Position numbers and translations under genes: made by a program | From: JAHJFW01 sp964595075 | Lineage (GTDB): Bacteria > Patescibacteriota > Patescibacteriia > 2-12-FULL-60-25 | NCBI GenBank assembly: GCA_964595075.1 | Contig: CAZQNT010000004.1 | Span: forward strand, 1-46,451 | DNA: 46,451 nt | Direction of reading: 5' to 3' | The notes under the pieces: model-generated | Seen by the model: only the letters and a program-made list of their open reading frames with translations | Database searches by the model: none | What the model was told of the DNA's origin: nothing | In this document: in pieces, positions 30,408-40,171 of the stretch | How positions within the stretch are numbered: position 1 is the first letter of the stretch | Layout of the letters: each line of letters starts with the position of its first letter

Positions 30408-32459
30408 TTATTCTTTAGGCGGTTTACGGCCCGGAAAAAGCCACAGAGTATTTTGGATCACGCCGTATGACGAAAGGAATCGAAATAAGGTTCTTGTCGC
30501 CACAACTGCGGAAAACATCGATAGCATGACGCCGATCGCGAGAGTTAGAGCGAAGCCCTTGATGACGGATGAAGTAAACCAGTACAACGCTGCGCACGAT
30601 ATGAGCGTTGTTATGTTTCCGTCGCGGATTGACGGCCACGCGCGCGCGAACGCTTCTTCAAGAGCGTTTCGAAGCGCTTTGCCCAACGCGCGCTCTTCCT
30701 TGAATCTCTCAAAAATCAGAACGTTCGCGTCTACCGCCATACCAACTGACAGAATGAATCCTGCGATTCCGGAAAGCGTCAGCGTGACCGGAAGTAATTT
30801 GAATATTGCCAAGGAGACTGCAACGTAAAACCCGAGAGTCACGACGGCGATGAGTCCGGCGAATCTGTAAAACAGGATCATGAATAAAGCGACGAGCAAC
30901 AGCCCGAACATCGCCGCTTTGAGGGATGAGTTTATGGAATCCTGTCCTAGCGTCGGTCCGACGGATTGTTGCGCTATGAGCGTGATTGGGACAGGCAACG
31001 CTCCGGCGTTGAGACGCTGCGACAAAAGTTTCGCCTCTTGAATGCTGAAACTTCCGGTGATTACCGCTTGACCGCCGGGGATTTCGCTGTTGACCGTCGG
31101 GATGGAGATCGGTTGTCCGTCGAGAAATATAGCGACCGGCTTTCCGATGTTTCGTCGCGTAATGTCCGCAAAAAGCTTGGTGCCTTCGTCGTCGAATTGA
31201 AGAGACACTTGCGCGCTTCCGCCGTATTGATCGAAATCGAGTTGAGAACGCTTGAGATTTCGTCCGGTGAGTTCGGTGTTTTTCCACTGTTCCGGCGGAG
31301 GAACGATATCCGATTCCTGCACCTTCTTGAAAAACGCGGCTCGAACGCGCACGTCTTTGAGCGGCCGTTCGTCCTGCTTGAAAATGAGATGGTAACCGAA
31401 TTGCGTTTCAACGATGTCGGAAATCTGGCCTTTCGCCAAAGCGAACGCGGGGTTTTCAAACTCCGTAACCATTACGTTTTTACCGAACCAGCCGAGATCT
31501 CCGCCGGTTTCCGCAGCTCCGGGCTCCTGCGAATATTTTTTCGCGAGCTCTACGAAATTTTCCGGCGTTATTTGTTTCTTTATTTCCTCAATCCTCGCTT
31601 TCGCAACTTCTTTGGTAGTGGTGGAATTGCTCGCGATGGCGCCGCTAAAGGCGATGAGTAAATGCGACCCCTTCATTTCACTACCCGCATCTTTTTCTTC
31701 TTCAGCTTTTGCCACGATGTTGAAAACGGGAGTTTCGATCACGCCGGCATGCACGCTTCCGACGGCATCTTGTTTTACAATCTCATATATATCCGCGTAT
31801 TCCGGCGTGTCCTTGATAAAACCGAGGTCGCCGCCTTTTGCTTTCGTGGTTTCTTCTTGCGAGACATCTTTGACGAGTTGTTCAAAATCATTCGGCGCCC
31901 CGATCGCTCGCTTCAACGCGTCTTGCGCCGAATCCATGGACGCATCGTTGGTCTCTTTCATCTTCTTTCGCTCTTCGTCCGTCAATTTACGTGCCGGTTG
32001 GTCGTTCTGCTCTTTGAATTCCAAAATCGGTGTTTCGCCTATTAGTTTTATCGCTTGGTTAATATCGCGAATACCGGCGAGCTCCACTGAAACACGCCAC
32101 TCATCCCCCGCCTTTGCGGTTTGCACTAGCGGCTCTGAAACACCCAGCGTGTTGACGCGGCGCTCTATAACGTCGCGCACGCCTTCGATTGAAGCGTTCT
32201 GCTCGGCTCCGGCGATAGATGAAACGTCCGCCGTATATTCCAATCGCGATCCTCCCTGCAAATCCAATCCGAGCACGAACGGAAGTTTTATTGGAGATAT
32301 ATTCAGATGAAAAGCGCCATTCGCCTGCCCGATCAACCAATTCACGGGCGACGGATACGCGACAGCCGCCGTTACGAGAACAATCGCCAAAAGCAGCCAC
32401 ATGCGGCGAATAACGCCCTTTCGGTTAATCCCCGCTTTTCCGGAATACGGTATATTCAT
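30408..32459 (-). CDS. secD: SecD fused with parvulin (PpiC) domains
   Basis: From MNIPYSGKAG at 32459 the product is 683 aa, larger than many SecD proteins. The SecD parts are clear: FVLGLDLQGGSRLEY at about 62-75 and, in the membrane domain, GFILSVGMAVDANVLIFERFKEE. Between them, residues about 264-366 form a complete PpiC rotamase domain (GSHLLIAF, FVELAKKYSQEPGAAETGGDLGWFG, EFENPAFALAKGQISDIVETQFGYHLI). Residues 178-254 hold a second, partial one (FEQLVKDVSQEETTKAKGGDLGFIK...VIETPVFNIV). I infer a secretion subunit carrying its own peptidyl-prolyl isomerase outside the membrane. It has a -35 TTGCAT, 17 bp, -10 TAAACT promoter and a leader of only about 6 nt. Confidence 0.93.
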   Translation of the reverse strand: MNIPYSGKAGINRKGVIRRMWLLLAIVLVTAAVAYPSPVNWLIGQANGAFHLNISPIKLPFVLGLDLQGGSRLEYTADVSSIAGAEQNASIEGVRDVIERRVNTLGVSEPLVQTAKAGDEWRVSVELAGIRDINQAIKLIGETPILEFKEQNDQPARKLTDEERKKMKETNDASMDSAQDALKRAIGAPNDFEQLVKDVSQEETTKAKGGDLGFIKDTPEYADIYEIVKQDAVGSVHAGVIETPVFNIVAKAEEEKDAGSEMKGSHLLIAFSGAIASNSTTTKEVAKARIEEIKKQITPENFVELAKKYSQEPGAAETGGDLGWFGKNVMVTEFENPAFALAKGQISDIVETQFGYHLIFKQDERPLKDVRVRAAFFKKVQESDIVPPPEQWKNTELTGRNLKRSQLDFDQYGGSAQVSLQFDDEGTKLFADITRRNIGKPVAIFLDGQPISIPTVNSEIPGGQAVITGSFSIQEAKLLSQRLNAGALPVPITLIAQQSVGPTLGQDSINSSLKAAMFGLLLVALFMILFYRFAGLIAVVTLGFYVAVSLAIFKLLPVTLTLSGIAGFILSVGMAVDANVLIFERFKEERALGKALRNALEEAFARAWPSIRDGNITTLISCAALYWFTSSVIKGFALTLAIGVMLSMFSAVVATRTLFRFLSSYGVIQNTLWLFPGRKPPKE

Positions 32460-32471
32460 ATTGATCGCGCC

Positions 32472-32500
32472 AAGTTTAGCCGAGTGCGTGGTGTTATGCA
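32472..32500 (-). promoter_or_regulatory. Promoter of secDF
   Basis: On the minus strand TTGCAT, 17 bp, TAAACT, then 13 nt to the secD ATG. Short or almost absent 5' leader. Confidence 0.5.
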
Positions 32501-32642
32501 AGCGTTCGTTCGTTTGTTTGACATCGTATTACGATTTACGGATAATGACGACGTGACTCATTAAGAGCGTTTATTGCATAATGAATTCTGAAAAATAATT
32601 CAATAATGGTTTACGTAGTACTGATATAAATCGAAAAATATT

Positions 32643-34145
32643 ATGAAAAACTTAATGTTCATCTTCGTCATTTTAATATTTTTCAGCACGCACTCAGCGT
32701 TCTTGCAGGCAAAAACAGTAACAGACAATGAGATATTTACGGTCATACAAATAATAACTCCTACCGGCAGTTGGGGGTCTGGAGTAATTATCGATATTCA
32801 AGGAAGAATAATAACAAATTATCATGTAGTTAAATCGTCACCATTTAATCTGACTATCTGCACAACGGTGATAAAAAATACCCCTCCGATCTGTAATATG
32901 AAAGCGGAAGCTGTTCGTGTATGGGACTCTGTGGATCTAGCGTTACTCGAGATTACACAAATAGATGGAGTCGATATCAATGAATATCGTCTCAGATATG
33001 GTGATCCAACATTTCAAAATTATGCAAAATTCGATAGAACTAATCAGTCTGAAGAGGGAATTGATCTCGGGGACGAATTACAAGTACTAGGATATCCAGC
33101 TGCTGGTTTTATTGGTGGGGAAACTATAACATTCTCAAAAGGTTCGGTCAGTGGTTTCTTTGAGAAATTGCTATACAAAGGCAAAAACGTTCCGTGGAGA
33201 TTTAAAACCGATACTACGATGAGCCCAGGAAATTCTGGGGGTGGCGCATTTGATTCTAATAACAACTTTATTGGAATACCGGCCGCTGTAGATGCTGACA
33301 CTGGAACAATAGGATATGTTATTAGTATTCCAATTATTAACGTTTTTCTTGAAGAAAGCATCGGATCGTCATATCTAAATCCACTTACACCACGGACACA
33401 ACTCAAAGAGGAATATATGGGATTCTTGACGACGACTTCATGTCCTTCAAATTCCGAAAAATGGGGAACTCAGAATATTTGCAGATGCAGTAGTCACTAT
33501 TTCGCGGTAGGAGATTCATGTATTTCTGGTGGCTCTTACTGCAAAATAAAAGGCGGAAGCTATACTACATACCTGCAAAAATGCGAGGGAATAATAATAG
33601 CCACTCCACAGCAAACTCCACAAATAACACCAGTAACTTCGGAGCCAATAACGTCATCTTCCGCATCGACAACGCCCCCTGTTTCATCCACGGTCAACCA
33701 AGACAACGACACATGGTTATTTGATCAGATAAAGAAACAGACCGCTACAAATAACGCGCTAGTTAACCGTCTGCTGGGTAGAATAATTATTCAAATTCAA
33801 GAGCATGGGGAAGCGTGGTACATAGACCCTGTAACAAAAAAGAGATACTACATGAAAGACGGTGCAGCTGCATATCAAATGCTTCGTTCGTTTGGAACTG
33901 GAATATCGAATATTGACCTCGAAAAATTACAAAAAGGCAATAAAACTCTAATTAATAAATTCAGAGGTAGGATCCTACTCCAGGTACAAAGTCACGGGGA
34001 AGCTTTCTACATCCACCCTATAACCGGTGTAGCACACTACATGAAAGATGGTGCGGAAGCATATAGACTAATGCGTGAGTTAAGTCTTGGAATTGCAAAT
34101 ATTGATATAACAAAAATTCCTATTGGGGAGATAGTAAAGAAATAG
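32643..34145 (+). CDS. Secreted trypsin-like serine protease with C-terminal repeats
   Basis: The 500-aa product has a signal peptide (MKNLMFIFVILIFFSTHSAFLQA). The chymotrypsin-like domain has His61 (ITNYHVV), Asp98 (DSVDLALL) and Ser198 (MSPGNSGGGAF), an HtrA-like triad without a PDZ domain. A Cys-rich region (about 272-320, STSCPSNSEKWGTQNICRC-like) and a Thr/Ser/Pro linker follow. Two roughly 60-aa repeats end the protein (GRIIIQIQEHGEAWYIDP..KRYYMKDGAAAYQMLRSFGTGISNID and GRILLQVQSHGEAFYIHP...HYMKDGAEAYRLMRELSLGIANID). I recall this repeat from other patescibacterial surface proteins. The gene is visibly AT-richer than its neighbours. Confidence 0.85.
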   Translation: MKNLMFIFVILIFFSTHSAFLQAKTVTDNEIFTVIQIITPTGSWGSGVIIDIQGRIITNYHVVKSSPFNLTICTTVIKNTPPICNMKAEAVRVWDSVDLALLEITQIDGVDINEYRLRYGDPTFQNYAKFDRTNQSEEGIDLGDELQVLGYPAAGFIGGETITFSKGSVSGFFEKLLYKGKNVPWRFKTDTTMSPGNSGGGAFDSNNNFIGIPAAVDADTGTIGYVISIPIINVFLEESIGSSYLNPLTPRTQLKEEYMGFLTTTSCPSNSEKWGTQNICRCSSHYFAVGDSCISGGSYCKIKGGSYTTYLQKCEGIIIATPQQTPQITPVTSEPITSSSASTTPPVSSTVNQDNDTWLFDQIKKQTATNNALVNRLLGRIIIQIQEHGEAWYIDPVTKKRYYMKDGAAAYQMLRSFGTGISNIDLEKLQKGNKTLINKFRGRILLQVQSHGEAFYIHPITGVAHYMKDGAEAYRLMRELSLGIANIDITKIPIGEIVKK

Positions 34146-34207
34146 TGTAAGTTATAATAATGAAATAATCTGCAATTGAAATTGCTGCAAAAATAAGCAA
34201 ATATCAT

Positions 34208-34918
34208 ATGAAAAAACTCTACTTTGTTTTTGTAGCAATCGCTTTGTTAACAGCATTACCACAAGCTAGCGAGGCGCGTTCGTATAGAACGAAAGGATCC
34301 GACGTGTATGTTAAAGGGTACACCAAGAAAAACGGGACATACGTCGCTCCGCACTATCGTTCAGCTCCAGACAATTCTATTTTGAATAATTATTCTTGTA
34401 TAGACAACGGAAGATGCGGCGGATCGTACAATACCTACAAGTCTCCATCGTACTTGTTTACGACGCCCGTGCCGACGACATTCCCGACGTATACATATAC
34501 GATGCCGACGCCTACTCCGTCCCCTGCTCCAACTCCAATATACACATACAAACCATTGCCGACTTGTTCTGATTTTTCGTATTTCGATGGCACGCAATGT
34601 AAATGCAAATACGGGTACTCAAAAAGCAACAAATCAGATTCTTGCGTAACCCATGATGCGGCGTGCGTTGAGCAATACGGCCCGTCTGCTATTTATAGAG
34701 AAGGTGACGGACTCTGCCATTACTGCGTGACCGCCGGATATACTTTCGATCGAGGATCGAGTACTTGCGTTCCTAACAATCCTGTAATCACACCGACCAT
34801 AACTATCAAGAAATACAATGGATTTGTGGGCATTACAAAATCCTCGAATGGCCACCGTATTCAGTATTTCAATGATGGCTCTGCGCTCGATTTAGAAACA
34901 AAGGAGGTTGTACGATAA
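34208..34918 (+). CDS. Secreted Cys-rich protein with Pro/Thr-rich linker
   Basis: The 236-aa product has a signal peptide (1-23, ALPQASEA). It then shows VKGYTKKNGTYVAPHYRSAPDN, a small motif found in diverse secreted bacterial proteins, a Pro/Thr-rich spacer (about 88-115) and a Cys-rich region (TCSDFSYFDGTQCKCKYGY..., CVEQYGPSA..., CHYCVTAGYTF, total about ten Cys). Probably disulfide bonded outside the cell. Function unknown; the EGF-like spacing suggests binding. It is part of a run of four exported or anchored proteins. Confidence 0.7.
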   Translation: MKKLYFVFVAIALLTALPQASEARSYRTKGSDVYVKGYTKKNGTYVAPHYRSAPDNSILNNYSCIDNGRCGGSYNTYKSPSYLFTTPVPTTFPTYTYTMPTPTPSPAPTPIYTYKPLPTCSDFSYFDGTQCKCKYGYSKSNKSDSCVTHDAACVEQYGPSAIYREGDGLCHYCVTAGYTFDRGSSTCVPNNPVITPTITIKKYNGFVGITKSSNGHRIQYFNDGSALDLETKEVVR

Positions 34919-34920
34919 CT

Positions 34921-35289
34921 ATGAACAAAAGTCTTTTGTGCTTCGCGTTGTTGCCATGTCTCATGGGAGCCGGTTGCTCCGGTGAACCTGTAACTGTCAA
35001 AGCGACAGCCAAGCCGTCAGTAGCTCCCACTGCTGAACAGGTAGTCACCCCGTCGAATGAACCCGCGGAAGTACCGGCGGCGCAACCAAAGATACAAACG
35101 ACTGAACCAGTAAAGACGGAGGAGGCAAGGAAGGAATCATGCAGTTGCCCATCTTCCGATATGGACTGTCCGGACTTTTCCTCGCATGAGGAAGCGCAGA
35201 ATGTTTATGATTGTTGCTATAAAAAATACGGATACGACAAGCACCGGCTGGATCGCGATAAGGATGGTCTTGCATGCGAACGAAACTAA
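34921..35289 (+). CDS. Lipoprotein with Excalibur calcium-binding domain
   Basis: The 122-aa product has a short signal sequence ending in LMGAGC, a probable lipobox with Cys19 lipidated. A Pro/Thr/Val linker (about 25-65) follows. The C-terminus is a typical Excalibur domain: DCPDFSSHEEAQNVYDCCYKKYGYDKHRLDRDKDGLACE, with the DXDXDG loop that binds calcium. The stretch AAAGGAGGT about 13 nt before the ATG is a good ribosome binding site. Anchored outside the membrane; ligand or enzyme partner unknown. Confidence 0.85.
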   Translation: MNKSLLCFALLPCLMGAGCSGEPVTVKATAKPSVAPTAEQVVTPSNEPAEVPAAQPKIQTTEPVKTEEARKESCSCPSSDMDCPDFSSHEEAQNVYDCCYKKYGYDKHRLDRDKDGLACERN

Positions 35290-35843
35290 ATATGGAACAA
35301 CACCACACGGAAACGGCTAAACACGACCACAAAATAAATTGGACGGTAATAATAGTTAGTAGCATTACCGCCCTCTGTATAGTTGCATTGATAATTGGCG
35401 CGCTTTCTTGGAAGTATTTGAAATCCATTGATGAAAAAAATGCAATAGAAAAACAAAAAATAGAAACGGACGCACGTCTTGAGAGGGAAAAGATGAGCGC
35501 GGAGCAGTACGCGAAAGAAGCGGAAGCCGAGGCCGAAAAGCAAGCGGAGATGGAAAGGCAGACAATCCTGAGCATCTGCCTTTCTTCGGCCCTCCGCGAT
35601 TATTCATCAAATTGGGATAGCTCTTGTTCGACACTGTACGACCAAAATGAAACTAAATATTCAAATTGCTACAACAGCATGATTGGATATGGCACTGGTA
35701 ATGTTGAGGCATCAGTATACTGCCGCAAAACGTTTCCGAGACCTAAGAAAACTGATTGCACACTACCTACGCCATTAGCTAGCAGGTGGGATGAAATGAA
35801 AAAACAGGATGAAGACGCTTGCTATAAGCGGTATTCAAAATAA
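35274..35843 (+). CDS. Single-pass membrane protein with coiled coil and Cys-rich outer domain
   Basis: The 189-aa product starts at 35274 with AAGGATGG upstream, overlapping the lipoprotein gene by 16 nt; the next ATG at 35292 lacks a binding site. A single hydrophobic helix (about 24-45, WTVIIVSSITALCIVALIIGAL) is followed by a charged coiled coil (50-95) and a small Cys-containing domain (ICLSSALRDYSSNWDSSCSTLYDQNETKYSNCYNSM). Domain family unknown. Overlap implies coupling to the lipoprotein, so the two may work together at the surface. Confidence 0.7.
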   Translation: MRTKLNMEQHHTETAKHDHKINWTVIIVSSITALCIVALIIGALSWKYLKSIDEKNAIEKQKIETDARLEREKMSAEQYAKEAEAEAEKQAEMERQTILSICLSSALRDYSSNWDSSCSTLYDQNETKYSNCYNSMIGYGTGNVEASVYCRKTFPRPKKTDCTLPTPLASRWDEMKKQDEDACYKRYSK

Positions 35844-35940
35844 TCATATGTCAACATTCATCTTATTTTTTTACCAGTTTATTTGATATTAACTCATACA
35901 CCGCTCAAACGCTGGAACGATAAACTCTAATACTCCTCTT

Positions 35941-38693
35941 TCAAACATTCCTTCCGTGACAATGCTTGAACTTGATCGACGTTCCATCCTCTTTCTTCGC
36001 TCCGCACGGACACGGATCGTTTCTTCCAACATCTTTGAATCTAGGATCCCGCTGCGCGCTGCGTGTTGCGTGTTGCGCGCCCCCCGCGTCCATCGTCTTC
36101 GCAGGACCTTGAAATTGTAGGTTGCCTCGCGAACCGATTCTGCCAAGCTCCTGTTCCGCGATTTGCCGAGCGATTTTTACCTTAAAAATTCCATGCGCGA
36201 CCTGCTTGTCGATAAGCGCGAGAAGCTCATGGAAAAGACGATACGCCTCTCGTTTGTATTCTACGAGCGGATCGCGTTGGCCGTATCCTTGCAAGCTTAC
36301 CGCGCGGCGAAGATGGTCGATGGCGTCGAGGTGCTCGATCCACAAATCGTCGGTTGCGCGAAGTAGAAGAGCCTTCTCGATTTCTCCCATGAGTCCGTTG
36401 TCGCCGACGTCTTGTTCGATTTTTTCATATGCCTCGCGAGCAAGAGCCACGCTGCGCTCGATGAGCATTGATCGAGCTTTTATCGCATCGTTTTGCTTTT
36501 CAAGTCCTACCGAAAGTTCATTGATCCGAGTTTCAATCCCGATCTCTTGCGGAAACATTGCGTGCAAATTCTTTTGGATGTCGCCGATTTCCCAGCTTGC
36601 GATCTCTTCCGCCGCCGTGTGGTACGAAACGATCTGTTCTATCTCACGATCAACCGCTTCGATCACCATTTGCTTCAGCGGCCGTTCGCCTTCATTTGTC
36701 GCTTCTTTGGCTCGCGAAAGTATATCGCGCCGACGTTTGTAGATAACGGTGCGGTGTTTGTTCAAAACGTCGTCGTATTCCAAAAGATGTTTGCGTATGT
36801 CGAAATTGTGGCCTTCAACTTTTCCTTGCGCGGATTCGATTGCGCGTGACNNNNNNNNNNGTTCTCGATGGCTTCGTCATCCGGAACGCGCAAGAAATCC
36901 ATTCTCGCTTTCATCTTTTCCGAACCGAAAATTCGCATGAGATCGTCATCCATTGAAACGTAAAATTGCGTCGTTCCCGAGTCTCCCTGCCGTCCGGCGC
37001 GTCCTCGAAGCTGGTTGTCGATACGGCGGCTTTCGTGGCGCTCCGTACCAAGCACGTGCAAACCTCCGAGAGCTCGGACTTCTTCCGCTTCTTCAGGAGT
37101 TGGAGGATTACCTCCCAAAATAATGTCGACTCCGCGTCCGGCCATGTTTGTCGCGACCGTCACTGCACCTTTTCTACCGGCCTGCGCGATGTATTCTCCC
37201 TCGCGTTCGTGGTTTTTTGCGTTTAGAAGATTGAACGGAATTCCTTCCTGACGAAGAAGTTCGGCTAGCACTTCGTTTTTCTCGATTGATGCGGTGCCGA
37301 CGAGTACCGGCTGTCCGATATTCCGACGTTCCTTGATTTCACGGACCACCGCCATAAACTTTCCGGCTTCTGTTTTATAGACGCGATCCGGCAAATCACG
37401 GCGTCCCGAAGTTTTATTCGTTGGAATCGACAAAACCTCGAGTTTATAAATCTTGTGAAACTCTTCGGCTTCGGTCGCCGCAGTTCCGGTCATGCCTGCG
37501 AGTTTTCCATACAAGCGAAAATAATTCTGAAAAGTAATCGTCGCCATCGTGACTGACTCGCGCTGGATCGGAACGTGTTCCTTCGCTTCGATCGCTTGAT
37601 GAAGCCCTTCGGAATAACGACGGCCGACCATGAGACGGCCGGTGAATTCGTCCACGATCAAAACTTCGCCGTCCTTCACAACGTAATCGCGATCCATTTT
37701 GAATAACGCGTGAGCGCGGAGCGCCTGTTCCAAGTGATGAACCATTTTTACTCCGCCTTGCGCGTATAAGTTATCCACACCAAGCCACTGCTCCATTTTC
37801 GTGATGCCCGCTTCCGTTAGCGTGGCTGTACGTAACTTCTCGTCAACTTCGTAATCGGTTTTTATTTCCAAACGCGGCACGAGTTCGGCGAAACGATAGT
37901 AAAGCTCCGCCGGTTCTTCGGCTGGCGCAGAAATAATAAGCGGCGTTCGCGCCTCGTCGATCAAGATGGAGTCGACTTCGTCAACGATCGCGTAGTTCAG
38001 TTCTCGTTGAACCATATCTTCGAGGCGAGGTACCATATTGTCGCGAAGATAGTCGAAGCCGAATTCGTTGTTTGTTCCGTATGTCACGTCCGCCGCGTAT
38101 GCCTCTTGCCGCGTTACCGGCCTAAGATAATCCATATCAACCTTATACACTCCGGTAGCGTCGCGAATTTCGTCGTGTTCCGGTTCGCTTTTGAAAGACG
38201 GGTCGTACAAAAATCCGCCTTCGTGTTGAATGCACGCGATGGAAATGCCGAGCGAATGAAAAACCTGACCCATCCAAACCGTGTCGCGTCTGGCGAGATA
38301 GTCGTTTACGGTGACGAGATGCGATCCCTTTCCTGTCAAAGCGTTTAGATAAAGAGGGGCAACCGCGGTCAGCGTTTTTCCTTCACCGGTACGCATTTCA
38401 GCGATCCAGCCGCGATGCAACGCGATTCCTCCGATTAGCTGAACGTCGTACTGCCTTTGCCCAAGCATGCGACGCGACGCTTCACGCGCAACCGCAAAAA
38501 CCTCCGGCAAAATATCGTCCAAGTTTTCGCCGCGCTCCAGCCGCTCTTTGAATTCCGATGTCTTCGCCTTCAATTCGTCAGGCGAAAGAGTTTGGATAGA
38601 CGGCTCGAACGCGTTTACCCTCAAAACGATCGGTTCCAATTTCTTGATTTCACGAACGTTCGGGTCGCCAAAAATCTTGCTTATAAAGCTCAT
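35941..38693 (-). CDS. secA: Protein translocase ATPase SecA (interrupted by assembly gap)
   Basis: From MSFISKIFGDP at 38693. The motor has RTGEGKTLTAVAPLYLNAL (Walker A), VDEVDSILIDEARTPLIIS (DEAD box) and AGRGVDIILGG, GGLHVLGTERHESRRIDNQLRGRAGRQGD. Scaffold and wing domains follow, and a C-terminal zinc motif (NDPCPCGAKKEDG...FKHCHG) binds SecB or ribosomes. Ten Ns at 36851-36860 split it: upstream the frame ends DDEAIEN, downstream it resumes SRAIESAQGKVEGHNFDIRKHLLEYDDVLN in another frame. Comparing with the family (three residues between IEN and the S) suggests that 8 bases are missing, not 10, giving about 916 aa. Residues near the C-terminus (GGAQHATRSAQRD) come from a heptamer array. 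Confidence 0.95.
36051..36078. repeat. 7-bp periodic array (TGCG core) inside secA
   Basis: GCTGCGC, GCTGCGT, GTTGCGT, GTTGCGC. Four heptamers in the linker just before the SecA zinc motif. Confidence 0.8.
36851..36860. other. Assembly gap of ten Ns in secA
   Basis: Placeholder of fixed length. Frame analysis of secA suggests the true size is 2 modulo 3, best fit 8 nt. Confidence 0.95.
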
Positions 38694-38768
38694 AGTAGTG
38701 CTGCCCAAGCTTACGCGTAAACTTTCAAATTATCAACCCCTGTATCGGTTACCCCGCAAAAACTACAC

Positions 38769-38859
38769 TGTCATCCCCGCGGAGGCGGGGATCCAGCATC
38801 ATAGGTAAATTTTCCTTATATTTCGAGGAAATGGATTCCCGTCTTCACGGGAATGACAC
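38769..38859. repeat. REP-like element R1, copy 5
   Basis: TGTCATCCCCGCGGAGGCGG...TTTCGAGGAAATGGATTCCC...ACGGGAATGACA, between the hpf gene and the secA start. Confidence 0.85.
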
Positions 38860-38886
38860 AAACGGATCTTTGCAACGACATCCGTT

Positions 38887-39192
38887 CTATCTCTCCTGCT
38901 CTCGCTCCTTGCGTTGAGCCAGTGTTTCGCGCAAATGGTCTTTAACTTTATCAATGGCTTTATACAAATCCTCCGCCGTTCGCTCGACTTTGAGAAGAGT
39001 TCCTGGAACGTCAACGCTCGCCGAACACGTGTAAACATCGCCTTTATTATGATGCGTTGTCTCGAGACCCACATGCACGTCGATCTGCATGATCTTTTCA
39101 GCGTACCTCTCAAGAGAAGTAAACTTTTCTTCGATGTATTGCCTAAGGGCTGGCGTCAAATCCATCCCTACGGCGCGTATATTGATTGTCAT
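38887..39192 (-). CDS. hpf: Ribosome hibernation promoting factor (short form)
   Basis: The 101-aa product matches YfiA/HPF: MTINIRAVGMDLTPALRQYIEEKFTSLERY, then a basic ADLYKAIDKVKDHLRETLAQRK end. It binds the 30S decoding region and stops translation in starvation. Short form, without the long dimerisation tail. It overlaps murB by 50 nt. Confidence 0.92.
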   Translation of the reverse strand: MTINIRAVGMDLTPALRQYIEEKFTSLERYAEKIMQIDVHVGLETTHHNKGDVYTCSASVDVPGTLLKVERTAEDLYKAIDKVKDHLRETLAQRKEREQER

Positions 39193-40162
39193 ATCCCATT
39201 AACTGTACCTCGTCTTCAAGAAGAATGCCAAGGTCGTCGCGGATCTTCATTTTTACGAGTGAAGAAAGCGCGATCACGTCTTGCGCTTTTGCTCCGCCGA
39301 GATTAACGAGAAAATTACCGTGCGTCGGACTAATTTGAGCGTTTCCGATCTTTGTACCTTTGAGCCCAAGCAGATCTATAAGCCACCCCGCTGAAATTCT
39401 TTTTTGCTTCAACATCGCTTCGGGAATTTCTTCTACGCGAGTTCGCAATTTCTCCAACGCGGATTCGTCTTCGTATTCAAAATTCTTAAAGAGACATCCT
39501 GCGCTAAACTCTCCTTGCGGTTGAGAAGTTTTGCGCTTTTGCATAATCTCGCTCATTAGAGCAAGAGACTGTTCGCGATTTCCGGGAGTAAGACGGAGGG
39601 TCGTCTCGATTATGACGTGCGGCTCGCGCTTAAAACGACTGTCGCGATATCCGAAACCGCAATCGGCGTTCACGTAATTCGCTGCGCGTTTTTCTTTGCG
39701 ATCGTAAACTGCATCGCTTTCCACCACGTCCTTCATCTTTCCGCCGAAACATCCGGCGTTTCCATAAATCGCCCCGCCGATGGTTCCCGGAACGCCTACT
39801 CCCCATTCAAATCCGCCAAGTCCCGCTTCTGCCGCAACATGAGCGACGATACTCATAGGAACTCCCGCCGCAGCAATCACGCGATCTTTTTCAACGCTAC
39901 ACGACCTGTCTGCCGCCTGAATAACGACACCGCCATATCCTTCATCGGCAACTAGAAGATTGGATCCGCCGCCAATCACGACAAACGGAATTTCGTTCGC
40001 CTCCGCAGTCTCGATCATGCGAAGCAGATCCGCGTTGGTTGACGCTACAGAATAGACACGCGCCGGTCCGCCGATTTTAAGCGACGTATGCGCAGACATC
40101 GGCTCATCGCGTTTCGCCGATGGAAACGCGGATAGGAATGCGGTTATTTGTTGTTCGGTCAT
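39143..40162 (-). CDS. murB: UDP-N-acetylenolpyruvoylglucosamine reductase
   Basis: The 339-aa flavoenzyme reduces UDP-GlcNAc-enolpyruvate. It has SLKIGGPARVY, VVIGGGSNLLVADEGYGGVVI, GVPGTIGGAIYGNAG, the substrate loop FGYRDSRFK, and PQGEFSAGCLFKNF with the active-site Ser-Ala-Gly-Cys. The C-terminal catalytic Glu lies in the region of GNFLVNLGGAKAQDV. Type I/II assignment is uncertain. Its start is 10 nt downstream of a 91-bp R2 element that separates it from murC. Confidence 0.96.
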   Translation of the reverse strand: MTEQQITAFLSAFPSAKRDEPMSAHTSLKIGGPARVYSVASTNADLLRMIETAEANEIPFVVIGGGSNLLVADEGYGGVVIQAADRSCSVEKDRVIAAAGVPMSIVAHVAAEAGLGGFEWGVGVPGTIGGAIYGNAGCFGGKMKDVVESDAVYDRKEKRAANYVNADCGFGYRDSRFKREPHVIIETTLRLTPGNREQSLALMSEIMQKRKTSQPQGEFSAGCLFKNFEYEDESALEKLRTRVEEIPEAMLKQKRISAGWLIDLLGLKGTKIGNAQISPTHGNFLVNLGGAKAQDVIALSSLVKMKIRDDLGILLEDEVQLMGYDNQYTRRRDGFDASP

Positions 40163-40171
40163 ATTTATTTC

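Noticed and set aside
31414..32310. A 298-codon plus-strand ORF antisense to secD.
   Set aside because: Shadow of the secD coding pattern; low-complexity Ser/Ala/Phe-rich product.
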